39,082 nt of DNA from positions 1-39,082 of the forward strand of contig NZ_PVXN01000024.1 in the NCBI RefSeq assembly GCF_002995795.1, written 5' to 3'. The position numbers were made by a program, and so were the translations under genes. This document shows positions 31,142-39,082 of this stretch, piece by piece (the first letter of the stretch is position 1; each line of letters begins with the position of its first letter). The notes beneath the pieces were generated by a model that ran no database searches, was not told the origin of the DNA, and saw nothing but the letters and a program-made list of their open reading frames with translations. This DNA comes from Clostridium thermopalmarium DSM 5974. Its GTDB lineage: Bacteria; Bacillota; Clostridia; Clostridiales; Clostridiaceae.

Positions 31142-32557
31142 TTATGTAGTAGAATAGTTATCTGTTATATTCTCTACTACTACGACCTCCTGAGATGTCA
31201 TATTCATAAGGTCTATATAGTTTACTGAATTTTCTTCAGTAACCTTTGGCATATCTTCTACCTTAACATCTCCATTTATATTAGTTATATTTGAATCTAA
31301 GTTAATTGTTACTGTATAAGATGAATTTGGATTAATCTGTTCTTTTAATTCGGTATTTCCCTCACCAGCCATTGAAGCTATAGCAGCTGGATTAATATTT
31401 ATCTTAATTTTTCCATTTTGATATGAAACATATCCTTCTTTATTAACTCCTATATCAAATGTTATATCAAAGTTCATTACATCTTTAAGCTGATTTAATA
31501 CTGGTAAAGCTTGCTCTAAAGCTGCATAAAATTCTTCATTTGAAAGTTTTGAAGCGTTAGGATCAAGTGCCATAATTTCATCTAAATAAGCTTTAACTGT
31601 TCCCATCATCTCTTCATCTTTTAGCATATCTCCGATAATTCCTATTAAATCATCAGTATCAATATTTACTGAATAAGCTTTTGCTAATCCTTTCTTTCCA
31701 TCAGCGTCTACCTTTGCAAGTTCTTTTCTTTCAACTATACCATACTTAGCATCTGCAATTTTTATAAATTCCTCAAAACTCTTGGTAAATTTCGTATTAA
31801 ACCTAGATGCTGCATCTATAATTTTTCTCATATCTGGTATTGCTCCAGCTTGCTCCATTGCAGGATTTTTCATCATTTCTGCAAAGTCAAAAACTATATA
31901 ATCCTTGTTTGAAAGAGCTGGATTTGAGACTTTTAACATTTCAGGAACTTGAATTATATATTTGATTTGCGGAATGCTGCCTGAAATATCTACGTCTGCC
32001 CAAATATTCATTTTGACTTCTTGTCCCATAAGATTTGCATTAACATTTCCTGAAACCTTAGCTTTTGTGTTTTCTTCACCTGCAAATTTTATTTTGGAAT
32101 TTATATTCATATTTAAAATTGCCTTTATCATAGCAAGCTGCTGTTCTTCTTCTTTAGATAGATTTTTCCCATCAAAATTTATTCCAAAATTCTTTTCAAT
32201 TTCTCCGGTGATGATTTCTGCATTTAATGCATTTGCAGCTATTAGTTCATCAATTGCTGGTTTTTCTGTTCCTCTATCTGCATATACATCTAAAAGATAC
32301 TTATAAGCTGATCTATATAGACCATCTCTCAAGGTAGCTAATGCCTTTCTAGCTGCTTTTATATTTTCTTCGGTAGGATTTAAATTAAGCTCCTTTAGTA
32401 TATTATATGCTTCTATATCTAAATCTTTTTGTGTCTTTGCACTAGTGATTTGTACATCCTCATTTGTTGCCGCAAAGGCTCTTACAGGTGAAATTCCTGC
32501 TCCTCCTATTAATATTCCTGCTGCTAAAACCATAGAAACAATTTTTTTACCCTTCAT
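31142..32557 (-). CDS. Secreted protein of unknown function
   Basis: The product has 471 residues with a clear signal peptide (KGKKIVSMVLAAGILIGGAGISPVRAFA, cleavage near residue 30). The mature part is Lys/Glu/Asn-rich with alternating helical stretches and repeated beta-like segments (NINSKIKFAGEENTKAKVSGNVNANLMGQEVKMNIWADVDISG). The NVNANLMGQEVKMNIWADVD-type run resembles lipoprotein-like sheets that measure or carry hydrophobic ligands, but I do not recognise a family. There is no cell-wall anchor motif or lipobox, so it is probably released. GGGAGGATAT precedes the ATG. Confidence 0.65.
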   Translation of the reverse strand: MKGKKIVSMVLAAGILIGGAGISPVRAFAATNEDVQITSAKTQKDLDIEAYNILKELNLNPTEENIKAARKALATLRDGLYRSAYKYLLDVYADRGTEKPAIDELIAANALNAEIITGEIEKNFGINFDGKNLSKEEEQQLAMIKAILNMNINSKIKFAGEENTKAKVSGNVNANLMGQEVKMNIWADVDISGSIPQIKYIIQVPEMLKVSNPALSNKDYIVFDFAEMMKNPAMEQAGAIPDMRKIIDAASRFNTKFTKSFEEFIKIADAKYGIVERKELAKVDADGKKGLAKAYSVNIDTDDLIGIIGDMLKDEEMMGTVKAYLDEIMALDPNASKLSNEEFYAALEQALPVLNQLKDVMNFDITFDIGVNKEGYVSYQNGKIKININPAAIASMAGEGNTELKEQINPNSSYTVTINLDSNITNINGDVKVEDMPKVTEENSVNYIDLMNMTSQEVVVVENITDNYSTT

Positions 32558-32813
32558 AAATATATCCTCCCACTTAACTTTTCAATATAGTATTTGAACA
32601 TTTTACCATATATCTATACATTTTACCTCATTTTTCCTTGAATTTCAACCTATATATACTTGCTTTAAAAACTTATTACTGTGCTAATACTAAAGAAAGA
32701 ACCTATTTTAATTTGTTATAAATTTAATGTAATACAAATTTAATTTTTAATATAAACATGATATTATTAATAAGATATAATTTTTTAATTCTAATTGTTA
32801 TGGAGGAAATAAT

Positions 32814-33989
32814 ATGTTATCTCGCTTTTTAGTAACTAAATTCGTAAAAGACTACGAAAACATAAGCAATAGTAAGGTTAGAGATTCTTACGGTTATCTA
32901 GGCGGTATAGTTGGAATAATAGTCAATATAATCTTGTTTTTAGTAAAACTATTTGTAGGATTAATTGCAAAAAGTATTGCTGTTACTGCAGATGCCTTTA
33001 ACAACCTATCCGATGCACTATCATCTATAATAACTATAGCAGGATTTAAATTTGCCTCAAAGCCTGCTGACGAAGAACATCCTTTTGGACATGGAAGAAT
33101 AGAATATCTGTCTGGATTGTTAGTAGCTTTTATGGTTATGCTTGTAGGATTTGAATTTATTAAGTCTTCTTTTAATAGAATTATAAATCCTAACAAGGTA
33201 AATTTTGATCTCATACCTTTTATACTAATATTAGTATCTATAGGAGCAAAGATTTGGCTCAGCAGATTTAATAAATATATTGGAAAGAAAATAAATTCTT
33301 CAGCTCTTCAGGCTTCTTCATTAGACGCCTTAGGAGACGTTATAACTTCCAGTACTGTAGCTTTATCTCTACTACTTTCTAAGTGGATCAGTATTCCCAT
33401 AGATGGATATATAGGAATTTTAGTATCTTTATTTATTCTATACTCTGGTTACTCTTTAATAAAAGATACTATAAATCCTATTTTAGGTGAAGCTCCAGAT
33501 CCTGAATTTGTAAAAGAATTAGAAAGTGATGTATTAAGATATGATTGTATAACTGGTGTTCATGATATAATAATTCACAACTATGGACCCGGAAGAAGAA
33601 TGGCTTCTCTTCATGTTGAAGTTCCATGCAATATATCTGTGGTAAAAATTCACGAAATAATTGACACCATGGAAAGAGAACTCTCTAAAAAACACAATAT
33701 GTTTCTAGTAGTTCATATGGATCCTATAAATACAAATGATAAAGAAGTAGAATCTGCAAGAATGGAGTTGGAGAGCATTTTAAAACTTTTTCCAGAAATT
33801 AAATCTTACCATGATTTTAGAGTTGTTGGTGAAGGAGATTATAAAAATTTAATTTTCGATATAGTAGTTTCTCCAGATTTTAATATTGAAAAGAAAAGTG
33901 ATCTTCTAGAAACTAGACTAAACGAAGAACTAAAAAAACTCCATCCAAAATATAACGCCATGATTACAATTGACAAAGATTACTTATAA
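32814..33989 (+). CDS. Cation diffusion facilitator, probable Mn2+ exporter
   Basis: The 391-residue protein has six membrane helices (about 30-215) and C-terminal cytoplasmic domains. The TM2 site is N63-x3-D67 (AFNNLSDALSS) and the TM5 site is D171-x3-D175 (DALGDVITSS). An N-D/D-D set is known from Mn2+-type CDF proteins such as MntE and MneP, whereas zinc types use His and Asp, so Mn2+ export is inferred. EEHPFGHGR follows TM2. After the first cytoplasmic domain (about 220-300) a second similar module (about 315-391) makes it longer than the usual ~300 residues. TGGAGG precedes the ATG. Confidence 0.85.
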   Translation: MLSRFLVTKFVKDYENISNSKVRDSYGYLGGIVGIIVNIILFLVKLFVGLIAKSIAVTADAFNNLSDALSSIITIAGFKFASKPADEEHPFGHGRIEYLSGLLVAFMVMLVGFEFIKSSFNRIINPNKVNFDLIPFILILVSIGAKIWLSRFNKYIGKKINSSALQASSLDALGDVITSSTVALSLLLSKWISIPIDGYIGILVSLFILYSGYSLIKDTINPILGEAPDPEFVKELESDVLRYDCITGVHDIIIHNYGPGRRMASLHVEVPCNISVVKIHEIIDTMERELSKKHNMFLVVHMDPINTNDKEVESARMELESILKLFPEIKSYHDFRVVGEGDYKNLIFDIVVSPDFNIEKKSDLLETRLNEELKKLHPKYNAMITIDKDYL

Positions 33990-34149
33990 TTAGAAAATTG
34001 TCTAGCATTTTTCTCTTCACAATCCCCTTATAAGATGATATAATTTACTTATTTATGTTTAATATGTTTAATAATTCTACAATTAGTATCTCTTTCAATA
34101 ACTAAATAATTATTCATTATAGTATTATCTTTAAGGGGGAATTTACTTA

Positions 34150-36144
34150 ATGTTTAAAGTAAAAACACTAAAAGGCAGATTATCTTTACTCTTATGTATA
34201 TCAGTAGTAATACCTATGGTGTTCATTTCGCTGTTTAATTACCATATGCAAAATAACACATCTAGAGAAGACTTCTATAAGCTAATGGAAAGTGCGTCTG
34301 ATAATGTATCTTCTATTATAACAGATATTGTAAAATATAATATGCAATCTGTAGATATGTTATCGGAAAACGAATACATAATAAATGTAACTCAAACGCC
34401 AGCCATGGAAGCACCTATGATGAAATTTCTGTATACTTTTAGAGATACCCACAATGATGTTTTAACAGCTTATTTTGGGAATACTCTTGGCAAGCAATAT
34501 GCTACTGTTGATAAAATTCCTGAAGGCTTTGACCCAAGGACACGTCCTTGGTTTAAGGATGCCATGGCATCTAATGGAAAAACTATTATCACCTCTCCTT
34601 ATGAGGATTCAAATGAAAAAGGAAGATATGTTATAACTATTTCTAAAACAGTAAAAGATTCAAAGGGAAATGTTGTTGGGGTTGTTGGAACAGATATATC
34701 TCTTTCTTATCTTTCCGACGTTGTGGCCAATATAAAACTTGGTGAAAATGGCAATGCTGCTGTAATAGATGATTCTGGAAAGATTATAGCAATAAACAAT
34801 AAAAACCTATTAGGTAAAACTTCTAAAGAAGAACCTTGGATTAATGATGCAGTAAAAAATATAAATACTAATTCCTTAATAACTATAGATGGAACTAATT
34901 ATATTTCATATACTACCGAAAATAAGTTAACAGGATATAAAATTATTTCACTAATTCCAGAAGTTGAATTAAATTCTATTCTGTCTAAGGCAAGAAATTC
35001 TGTAATATTTGCTAGTTTGATATTCCTAATTATTGCTCTAATTATAGGAAATATATTTGGAGAACAAATTTCAAAGTCCATAAATAGACTGATTAGCATG
35101 ATTGAACGCATCAGTAAAGGTGACTTTTCTCAATCTATTCAATATAATAAAAAGGATATTTTAGAGGTTAAGGCAGTATCAAATTCATTAAATATTATGA
35201 TAGAGGATATAGGAAACCTTCTTAAGCATATTAAAGATTCTTCTATTAATCTTAAAAAATCCTCTGAAAATTTAGTAACTTTATCTGAAGAATCTAGTGC
35301 AGCTTCAGAACAAATATCTCAAGCTGTTCAAAATATTTCTATCAGTACACTAGAACAGTCCTCTGAATTAAAAAATATTTCAAACTTCATTGCTGATCTT
35401 GAAAAAGAAGTTAACAATTCTATTGAAAATAGCAAGATTATGAATGAAGCTTCAATTAAAGTGAGTGAAAGTGTGTCTAATGGTATGAACAGTATAAATG
35501 ATCTAAAAAAGAATTATAAGCTCAATTCTGAGGCTACTGATAAACTTTTAAATGAAGTAGATATTTTAGATAAAAGTTCTCAAAGAATAATGACAATAAC
35601 AGATAGTATTAAAAGTATTACAGAGCAAACTAATCTTTTAGCTCTAAATGCTAGTATTGAAGCTGCACGAGCCGGCGAGGCTGGACGCGGATTTGCTGTA
35701 GTTGCTGAAGAGGTAAGAAAACTAGCTGAGGAGTCTGGTAAATCTGCGGCTGAAATAAACGAAGTTTTAAATGATATGCACCATAATATAAATTTGATTA
35801 TAGATGGAATAAGAAGCAGTAAATCCCTAAATGATTTAACAGGCAGCAGTGTAAATGTTACAAGTTCAAGTTTTGAAAGCATATTAAAAGATTTAAAAAC
35901 TTTACAGCTTCACATTAATACTGTAACTTCTTCTTTAGATAATATAAACTCTCATAAAAATAAGGTTATAGAAAATGTATCTAGCACTTTAAGTCTGTCA
36001 GAAAACATAGCCTCAACTACCGAAGAAGTCAGTGCATCAACAGAAGAACAATCTGCTTCATTCACTCAAGTTGTAACTCTTGCAGAATCTCTAGCAGCTC
36101 TTGCAACTACATTGGAAGAAAACATAGAAAAATTCAATATCTAA
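34150..36144 (+). CDS. Methyl-accepting chemotaxis protein with dCache sensor
   Basis: The product has 664 residues. TM1 spans about 10-30, an extracellular dCache_1 domain about 35-275, TM2 about 279-300, a HAMP about 300-355, and a long signalling hairpin follows with the tip motif [36 protein letters not shown]. The distal Cache pocket reads D128-P-R-T-R132-P-W134-F135, then Y151-E-D153 and D182. This matches the amino-acid-binding dCache motif known from PctA-like receptors except that the Tyr after Trp is Phe. It probably senses amino acids or related amines and signals to CheA. GGGGGA precedes the ATG. Confidence 0.9.
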   Translation: MFKVKTLKGRLSLLLCISVVIPMVFISLFNYHMQNNTSREDFYKLMESASDNVSSIITDIVKYNMQSVDMLSENEYIINVTQTPAMEAPMMKFLYTFRDTHNDVLTAYFGNTLGKQYATVDKIPEGFDPRTRPWFKDAMASNGKTIITSPYEDSNEKGRYVITISKTVKDSKGNVVGVVGTDISLSYLSDVVANIKLGENGNAAVIDDSGKIIAINNKNLLGKTSKEEPWINDAVKNINTNSLITIDGTNYISYTTENKLTGYKIISLIPEVELNSILSKARNSVIFASLIFLIIALIIGNIFGEQISKSINRLISMIERISKGDFSQSIQYNKKDILEVKAVSNSLNIMIEDIGNLLKHIKDSSINLKKSSENLVTLSEESSAASEQISQAVQNISISTLEQSSELKNISNFIADLEKEVNNSIENSKIMNEASIKVSESVSNGMNSINDLKKNYKLNSEATDKLLNEVDILDKSSQRIMTITDSIKSITEQTNLLALNASIEAARAGEAGRGFAVVAEEVRKLAEESGKSAAEINEVLNDMHHNINLIIDGIRSSKSLNDLTGSSVNVTSSSFESILKDLKTLQLHINTVTSSLDNINSHKNKVIENVSSTLSLSENIASTTEEVSASTEEQSASFTQVVTLAESLAALATTLEENIEKFNI

Positions 36145-36162
36145 TTCCGATTTTATCATTTA

Positions 36163-36200
36163 AATAGAAATATTTTACATCGTAAAATATTTCTATTATT
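36163..36200 (+). terminator. Terminator of the chemoreceptor gene
   Basis: AATAGAAATATTTTAC and GTAAAATATTTCTATT form a perfect 16 bp stem with a 3-nt loop, followed by ATTTTG. Confidence 0.85.
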
Positions 36201-36265
36201 TTGTGCAACTATTTTCACATTTCTGAATATAATTATAGAGAATATGAAAATAGGAGTGTGATTTT

Positions 36266-37375
36266 ATGAAAGGCGAATTTAAGCATTTTTTCCCTGGTAG
36301 CAACACGTCAAAAGGCTTCTATTCCTTTTATAGGTATATACTTCCTCAAGAAACTGCTAGAAGAATATTCTGCATAAAGGGAGGACCCGGTACTGGAAAA
36401 TCCTCATTTATGAAGAAAATTGGACAATATTTTAATGAAAAAGGATATGATGTTGAATATCACCACTGCTCTTCTGACAATAACTCCTTAGATGGAGTTG
36501 TTATTAAAGGATTAAATGTTGCATTTATAGATGCAACAGCTCCACATATTGTAGATCCAATAAACCCTGGTGCAGTAGATGAAGTATTAAACTTTGGTGA
36601 TTTTTGGAATGAAAGAGGTTTTAGTGATTACAAAAATTCTATAATATCAATTAACAAGCAAATAGGTAAGATATTCAAAAGAGCTTATAGATATATAGGA
36701 GCTTCTAAAACTATTCATGATGATTGGAGTTTTTACAACAATGAAGCCTTAAACAATTCTAAATTAAATTTACTTAAAGAGGATCTGAAGAAGGAAATTT
36801 TGGGGGATATTCCTATATCTAATACTGGAATAGATAGACACTTATTTGCTACAGCCTTTACTCCAAATGGCATAATTACCTATATAGATTCAATATATAA
36901 AAATTATAAGAGAGTTTATGTTTTAAACGGAGAACCAGGTACAGGGAAAACTAGTGTTTTATCTTATATATGTGACGAAGCTTTAAAAAGAGGCCTTTCA
37001 GTAGAGGTATATCATGATCCTTTAATTCCTGAAAGGATAGAACACTTGCTTATTCCTAATTTAAGCATAGCCTTACTTACTTCTAATGAAATAAACAATA
37101 GAAATTTTGTTGGCAACCAAATTAACATGAAAGACCTTTTAAACCAAAAACTTCTTGAAAAGTCCTATGAGGAAATTACAGAAGCTAGAGATACCTTCTA
37201 TTTATTACTAAACAAAGGCTTATCTATAATTTCCAAAGCTAAAGCTCTTCACGATGAACTTGAAAAATGTTATATTCCAAATATGGATTTTGATAAGGTT
37301 GAAAATAAATTTAATGAAATTATAACTAGACTTTTGAAATACGAAAAGGAATATAAATCTAATATATTACGATAA
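36266..37375 (+). CDS. Twin P-loop ATPase (PRK06851-like)
   Basis: The 369-residue protein has two Walker A motifs, GGPGTGKSSF (about 40-49) and GEPGTGKTSV (about 224-233), each starting an AAA-like nucleoside-triphosphatase half. Conserved blocks such as FSDYKNSI, GAVDEVLNFGDFW and RHLFATAFTPNGIITYID match an uncharacterised family (PRK06851) common in spore-forming Firmicutes. The function is unknown. It is cytosolic, without membrane segments. TAGGAGTG precedes the ATG. It converges on the MATE gene. Confidence 0.75.
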   Translation: MKGEFKHFFPGSNTSKGFYSFYRYILPQETARRIFCIKGGPGTGKSSFMKKIGQYFNEKGYDVEYHHCSSDNNSLDGVVIKGLNVAFIDATAPHIVDPINPGAVDEVLNFGDFWNERGFSDYKNSIISINKQIGKIFKRAYRYIGASKTIHDDWSFYNNEALNNSKLNLLKEDLKKEILGDIPISNTGIDRHLFATAFTPNGIITYIDSIYKNYKRVYVLNGEPGTGKTSVLSYICDEALKRGLSVEVYHDPLIPERIEHLLIPNLSIALLTSNEINNRNFVGNQINMKDLLNQKLLEKSYEEITEARDTFYLLLNKGLSIISKAKALHDELEKCYIPNMDFDKVENKFNEIITRLLKYEKEYKSNILR

Positions 37376-37402
37376 TTTAAATAAAGATATTTTTAAAATA
37401 TC

Positions 37403-37435
37403 AATAAGAAGTTCCATCATGTGGAACTTCTTATT
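37403..37435. terminator. Two-way terminator between the ATPase and MATE genes
   Basis: AATAAGAAGTTCCA and TGGAACTTCTTATT form a perfect 14 bp stem with a 5-nt loop. Its right arm overlaps the MATE stop codon by two bases. It sits between convergent genes. Confidence 0.82.
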
Positions 37436-38810
37436 ATATAACTACCTCTGCCTCTTTAACTGGTTGATTTTCTTCTTTTCCTAAACTTTTAATTCCTCTA
37501 TATAAGAATATTGCAGTAATAATAGAAGAAATCGTATCTGCAACCGGTCCAGATATCCACACCCCATTTATTCCAAAAATTGTTGGCAAAATTAATAACA
37601 TAGGTATTAATATTAGCACCTGTCTAGATAAAGATAAAAGCATAGATACTTTAGCTCTTCCTATAGCTTGGAAATAGTTAGCTCCAACTATTTGAAAGCC
37701 TATTAATGGAAGCATGCATAAAAATCTTCTTATGCCACTAACACCTATCTTTAGAAGTTCCTTATCATTACTATTAAATATTCCAATTATAGCTGCTGGG
37801 AACACTTCTACAGATATAAATCCTAAAATTCCAATCAAAACACCACCAATTATAGCTAATTTAAGTGTCTCCTTTATTCTGTCATATTGCTTAGCTCCAT
37901 AGTTATATCCAATTATAGGCTGAGCTGCTTGGTTTACAGATATCATAGACATTATAATAACCATACTAACACTATTTATTATTCCCATGGCTCCAATGGC
38001 TAAATCTCCACCATAGTTTATTAATTGTTTATTTAACAATATATTTATAGCACTAGAAGCTATTTGTATAGCAAAAGGTGACATACCAATTGAAACAATT
38101 CCTATAACAATCTCTTTTTCTATTTTAAAATTTTCCTTTTTCAATTTTACCACACTATTTTTTCCTGTAAAATGAGAAATAACCCATATTGCACTTACAA
38201 ACTGAGATATAATTGTAGCTAAAGCAGCTCCTTTAACTCCCATATGGAATACAAAAATAAAAACTGGGTCTAATATTATATTAAGCCCTGCTCCAATAAG
38301 CATTGTACACATAGCAATTTTAGGATTTCCCTCTGAACGAATTGTATTATTTAACCCAAAACCTGTATTTTGAAATACTGTTCCAAATAAAATTATCCCT
38401 AAATAATCATTAGCAAACTGTATTGTATTATCACTAGCTCCAAAAGATCTAAGAAGTGGTCCTTTTATTATAAATGATAATATACTTACAAATATAGATA
38501 CAAGTATTAACATTATAAAGGCATTCCCAAGAACCTTATTTGCTTTATTTTTATCTTTTTTCCCTAAATTTATAGAAACAAGTACTGCTGTCCCCATTCC
38601 TATAAGCATACCAAATCCTTGCGCTATAATCATAATTGGGAAAGTAACACTTAATGCTGCTAGTGCTAAGGAACCAACTCCTCTTCCTATATATATTCTA
38701 TCTACTATGTTATATAATGCACCAACCATTGTTCCAACTATAGCAGGAATGAAAAACTTTATCAAAAGTTTTAAGATCTTTTCTTGTCCTAATTCATTAG
38801 TTTTATCCAT
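37434..38810 (-). CDS. MATE-family multidrug/Na+ exporter
   Basis: The 458-residue protein has about 12 membrane helices in two halves. It opens with a MATE-like IPAIVGTMVGALYNIVDRIYIGRGVG helix and has the repeated FGMLIGMGTAVLVSINLG and GIINSVSMVIIMSMISVNQAAQPIIGYNYGA blocks. It exports cationic compounds in exchange for Na+ or H+; the substrates cannot be told. The longest frame starts two codons earlier, only 2 nt from the GGGGG site, so the ATG at 38810 with about 8 nt spacing is preferred. The C-terminus is acidic. Confidence 0.88.
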   Translation of the reverse strand: MDKTNELGQEKILKLLIKFFIPAIVGTMVGALYNIVDRIYIGRGVGSLALAALSVTFPIMIIAQGFGMLIGMGTAVLVSINLGKKDKNKANKVLGNAFIMLILVSIFVSILSFIIKGPLLRSFGASDNTIQFANDYLGIILFGTVFQNTGFGLNNTIRSEGNPKIAMCTMLIGAGLNIILDPVFIFVFHMGVKGAALATIISQFVSAIWVISHFTGKNSVVKLKKENFKIEKEIVIGIVSIGMSPFAIQIASSAINILLNKQLINYGGDLAIGAMGIINSVSMVIIMSMISVNQAAQPIIGYNYGAKQYDRIKETLKLAIIGGVLIGILGFISVEVFPAAIIGIFNSNDKELLKIGVSGIRRFLCMLPLIGFQIVGANYFQAIGRAKVSMLLSLSRQVLILIPMLLILPTIFGINGVWISGPVADTISSIITAIFLYRGIKSLGKEENQPVKEAEVVI

Positions 38811-38969
38811 ACACATTTCCCCCTTTATAATTTTATTTCAACTTAATATTTATCAACAAATCTATATTAAAATGTAAATTTATTTAATTCAGTTATATTC
38901 GCAACTTTGTTATTATACACTATTTACTCTTTCATTTCAAGTTTAAAAGTATAAATACAGAGATTTCGC

Positions 38970-39018
38970 ATCTAATTTCCAGTAAAGCTTTTTTCTTTAT
39001 AGGAAATTAGATTTTTTC
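38970..39018 (+). terminator. Orphan plus-strand terminator upstream of the MATE gene
   Basis: ATCTAATTTCC (38970-38980) and GGAAATTAGAT (39002-39012) form an 11 bp stem with a 21-nt loop, followed by TTTTTTC on the plus strand. No plus-strand gene precedes it, since the MATE gene reads the other way. It may end a short RNA or be a leader structure of the MATE gene. Confidence 0.45.
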
Positions 39019-39027
39019 TATTTTATT

Positions 39028-39082
39028 GAAATTTTGGAAGGGAAAAAGGCCGTAGGCCATGTATATAGATACACCTTCCCCC
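39028..39082. other. Structured element cut by the window end
   Basis: GGAAGG and CCTTCC ends enclose two small hairpins, GGCC-GTA-GGCC (39048-39058) and GTATATAGATAC (39061-39072). The set would fold as a three-way junction on either strand. GGCC is unusual in this AT-rich DNA. Its far side is not in the window. Confidence 0.35.

Noticed and set aside
1-39082. CRISPR arrays, tRNA/rRNA genes, insertion sequences, prophage
   Set aside because: No regularly spaced repeats, tRNA-like cloverleaf runs, transposase or phage genes were seen on either strand by reading. The two palindromic repeats at 1637 and 2977 are not regularly spaced arrays.

Overview
The window is AT-rich DNA (roughly 30% GC by eye) from a Gram-positive anaerobe. 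Strong AGGAGG-type ribosome binding sites, clostridial small-protein families (DUF4250, DUF4491, CooT), paired CAP-domain exoproteins and fermentative enzymes (Etf-linked acyl-CoA dehydrogenase, type III CoA transferase) point to Clostridium sensu stricto. I saw no rRNA, tRNA, CRISPR array, prophage or insertion sequence.

Left flank (1-4705): a SAM methyltransferase, a small operon of a YfcE-like phosphoesterase and a membrane protein, a DUF4250 protein, an unknown 108-residue protein and a MerR/GyrI-type regulator. Two copies of a ~110 bp palindromic repeat lie here (1637-1745, 2977-3088).

Core (4774-18823, all minus strand): two back-to-back operons that together look like a reductive pyrimidine fermentation. 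The upstream operon (18690 to 11774) encodes a pair of hotdog-fold CoA ammonia-lyase-like proteins, an N-carbamoyl-beta-amino acid amidohydrolase, dihydropyrimidinase, a DUF1097 membrane protein and dihydropyrimidine dehydrogenase PreT/PreA. The downstream operon (11461 to 4774) encodes an acyl-CoA dehydrogenase with EtfB and EtfA, a BrnQ-family permease, a second and diverged hotdog pair, and a CaiB-type CoA transferase. Read as one pathway: uracil -> dihydrouracil -> N-carbamoyl-beta-alanine -> beta-alanine -> beta-alanyl-CoA -> acryloyl-CoA -> propionyl-CoA, with CoA recycled to the next beta-alanine. Thymine would run through beta-aminoisobutyrate to isobutyrate. Both reductions would make the pyrimidine an electron sink. 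The strongest evidence for a joint regulon is an identical 22 bp promoter block in front of both operons: a TTGACA -35 box followed by CCAGTAACTGG, a near-perfect inverted repeat lying in the 17 bp spacer.

Nickel-type module (19007-25127, minus): DUF3842 and CooT genes under a consensus promoter, then a five-gene Dpp/Nik-type ABC importer whose lipoprotein carries a histidine-rich C-terminus. Each of these two units carries an AAACC-N5-GGTTT element in its leader. In front of the importer this element can pair alternatively into a terminator, which suggests attenuation.

Right flank (25249-39082): two paralogous CAP-domain exoproteins bracketing an unknown protein and a J-like protein without HPD, a GNAT acetyltransferase, DUF4491, an M18 aminopeptidase, a secreted protein, a probable Mn2+ CDF exporter, a dCache chemoreceptor with an amino-acid-binding motif, a twin P-loop ATPase and a MATE exporter. 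These look like ordinary chromosomal genes.

Gene starts were moved from the longest frame to the start with a matching ribosome binding site where the sequence allowed it.
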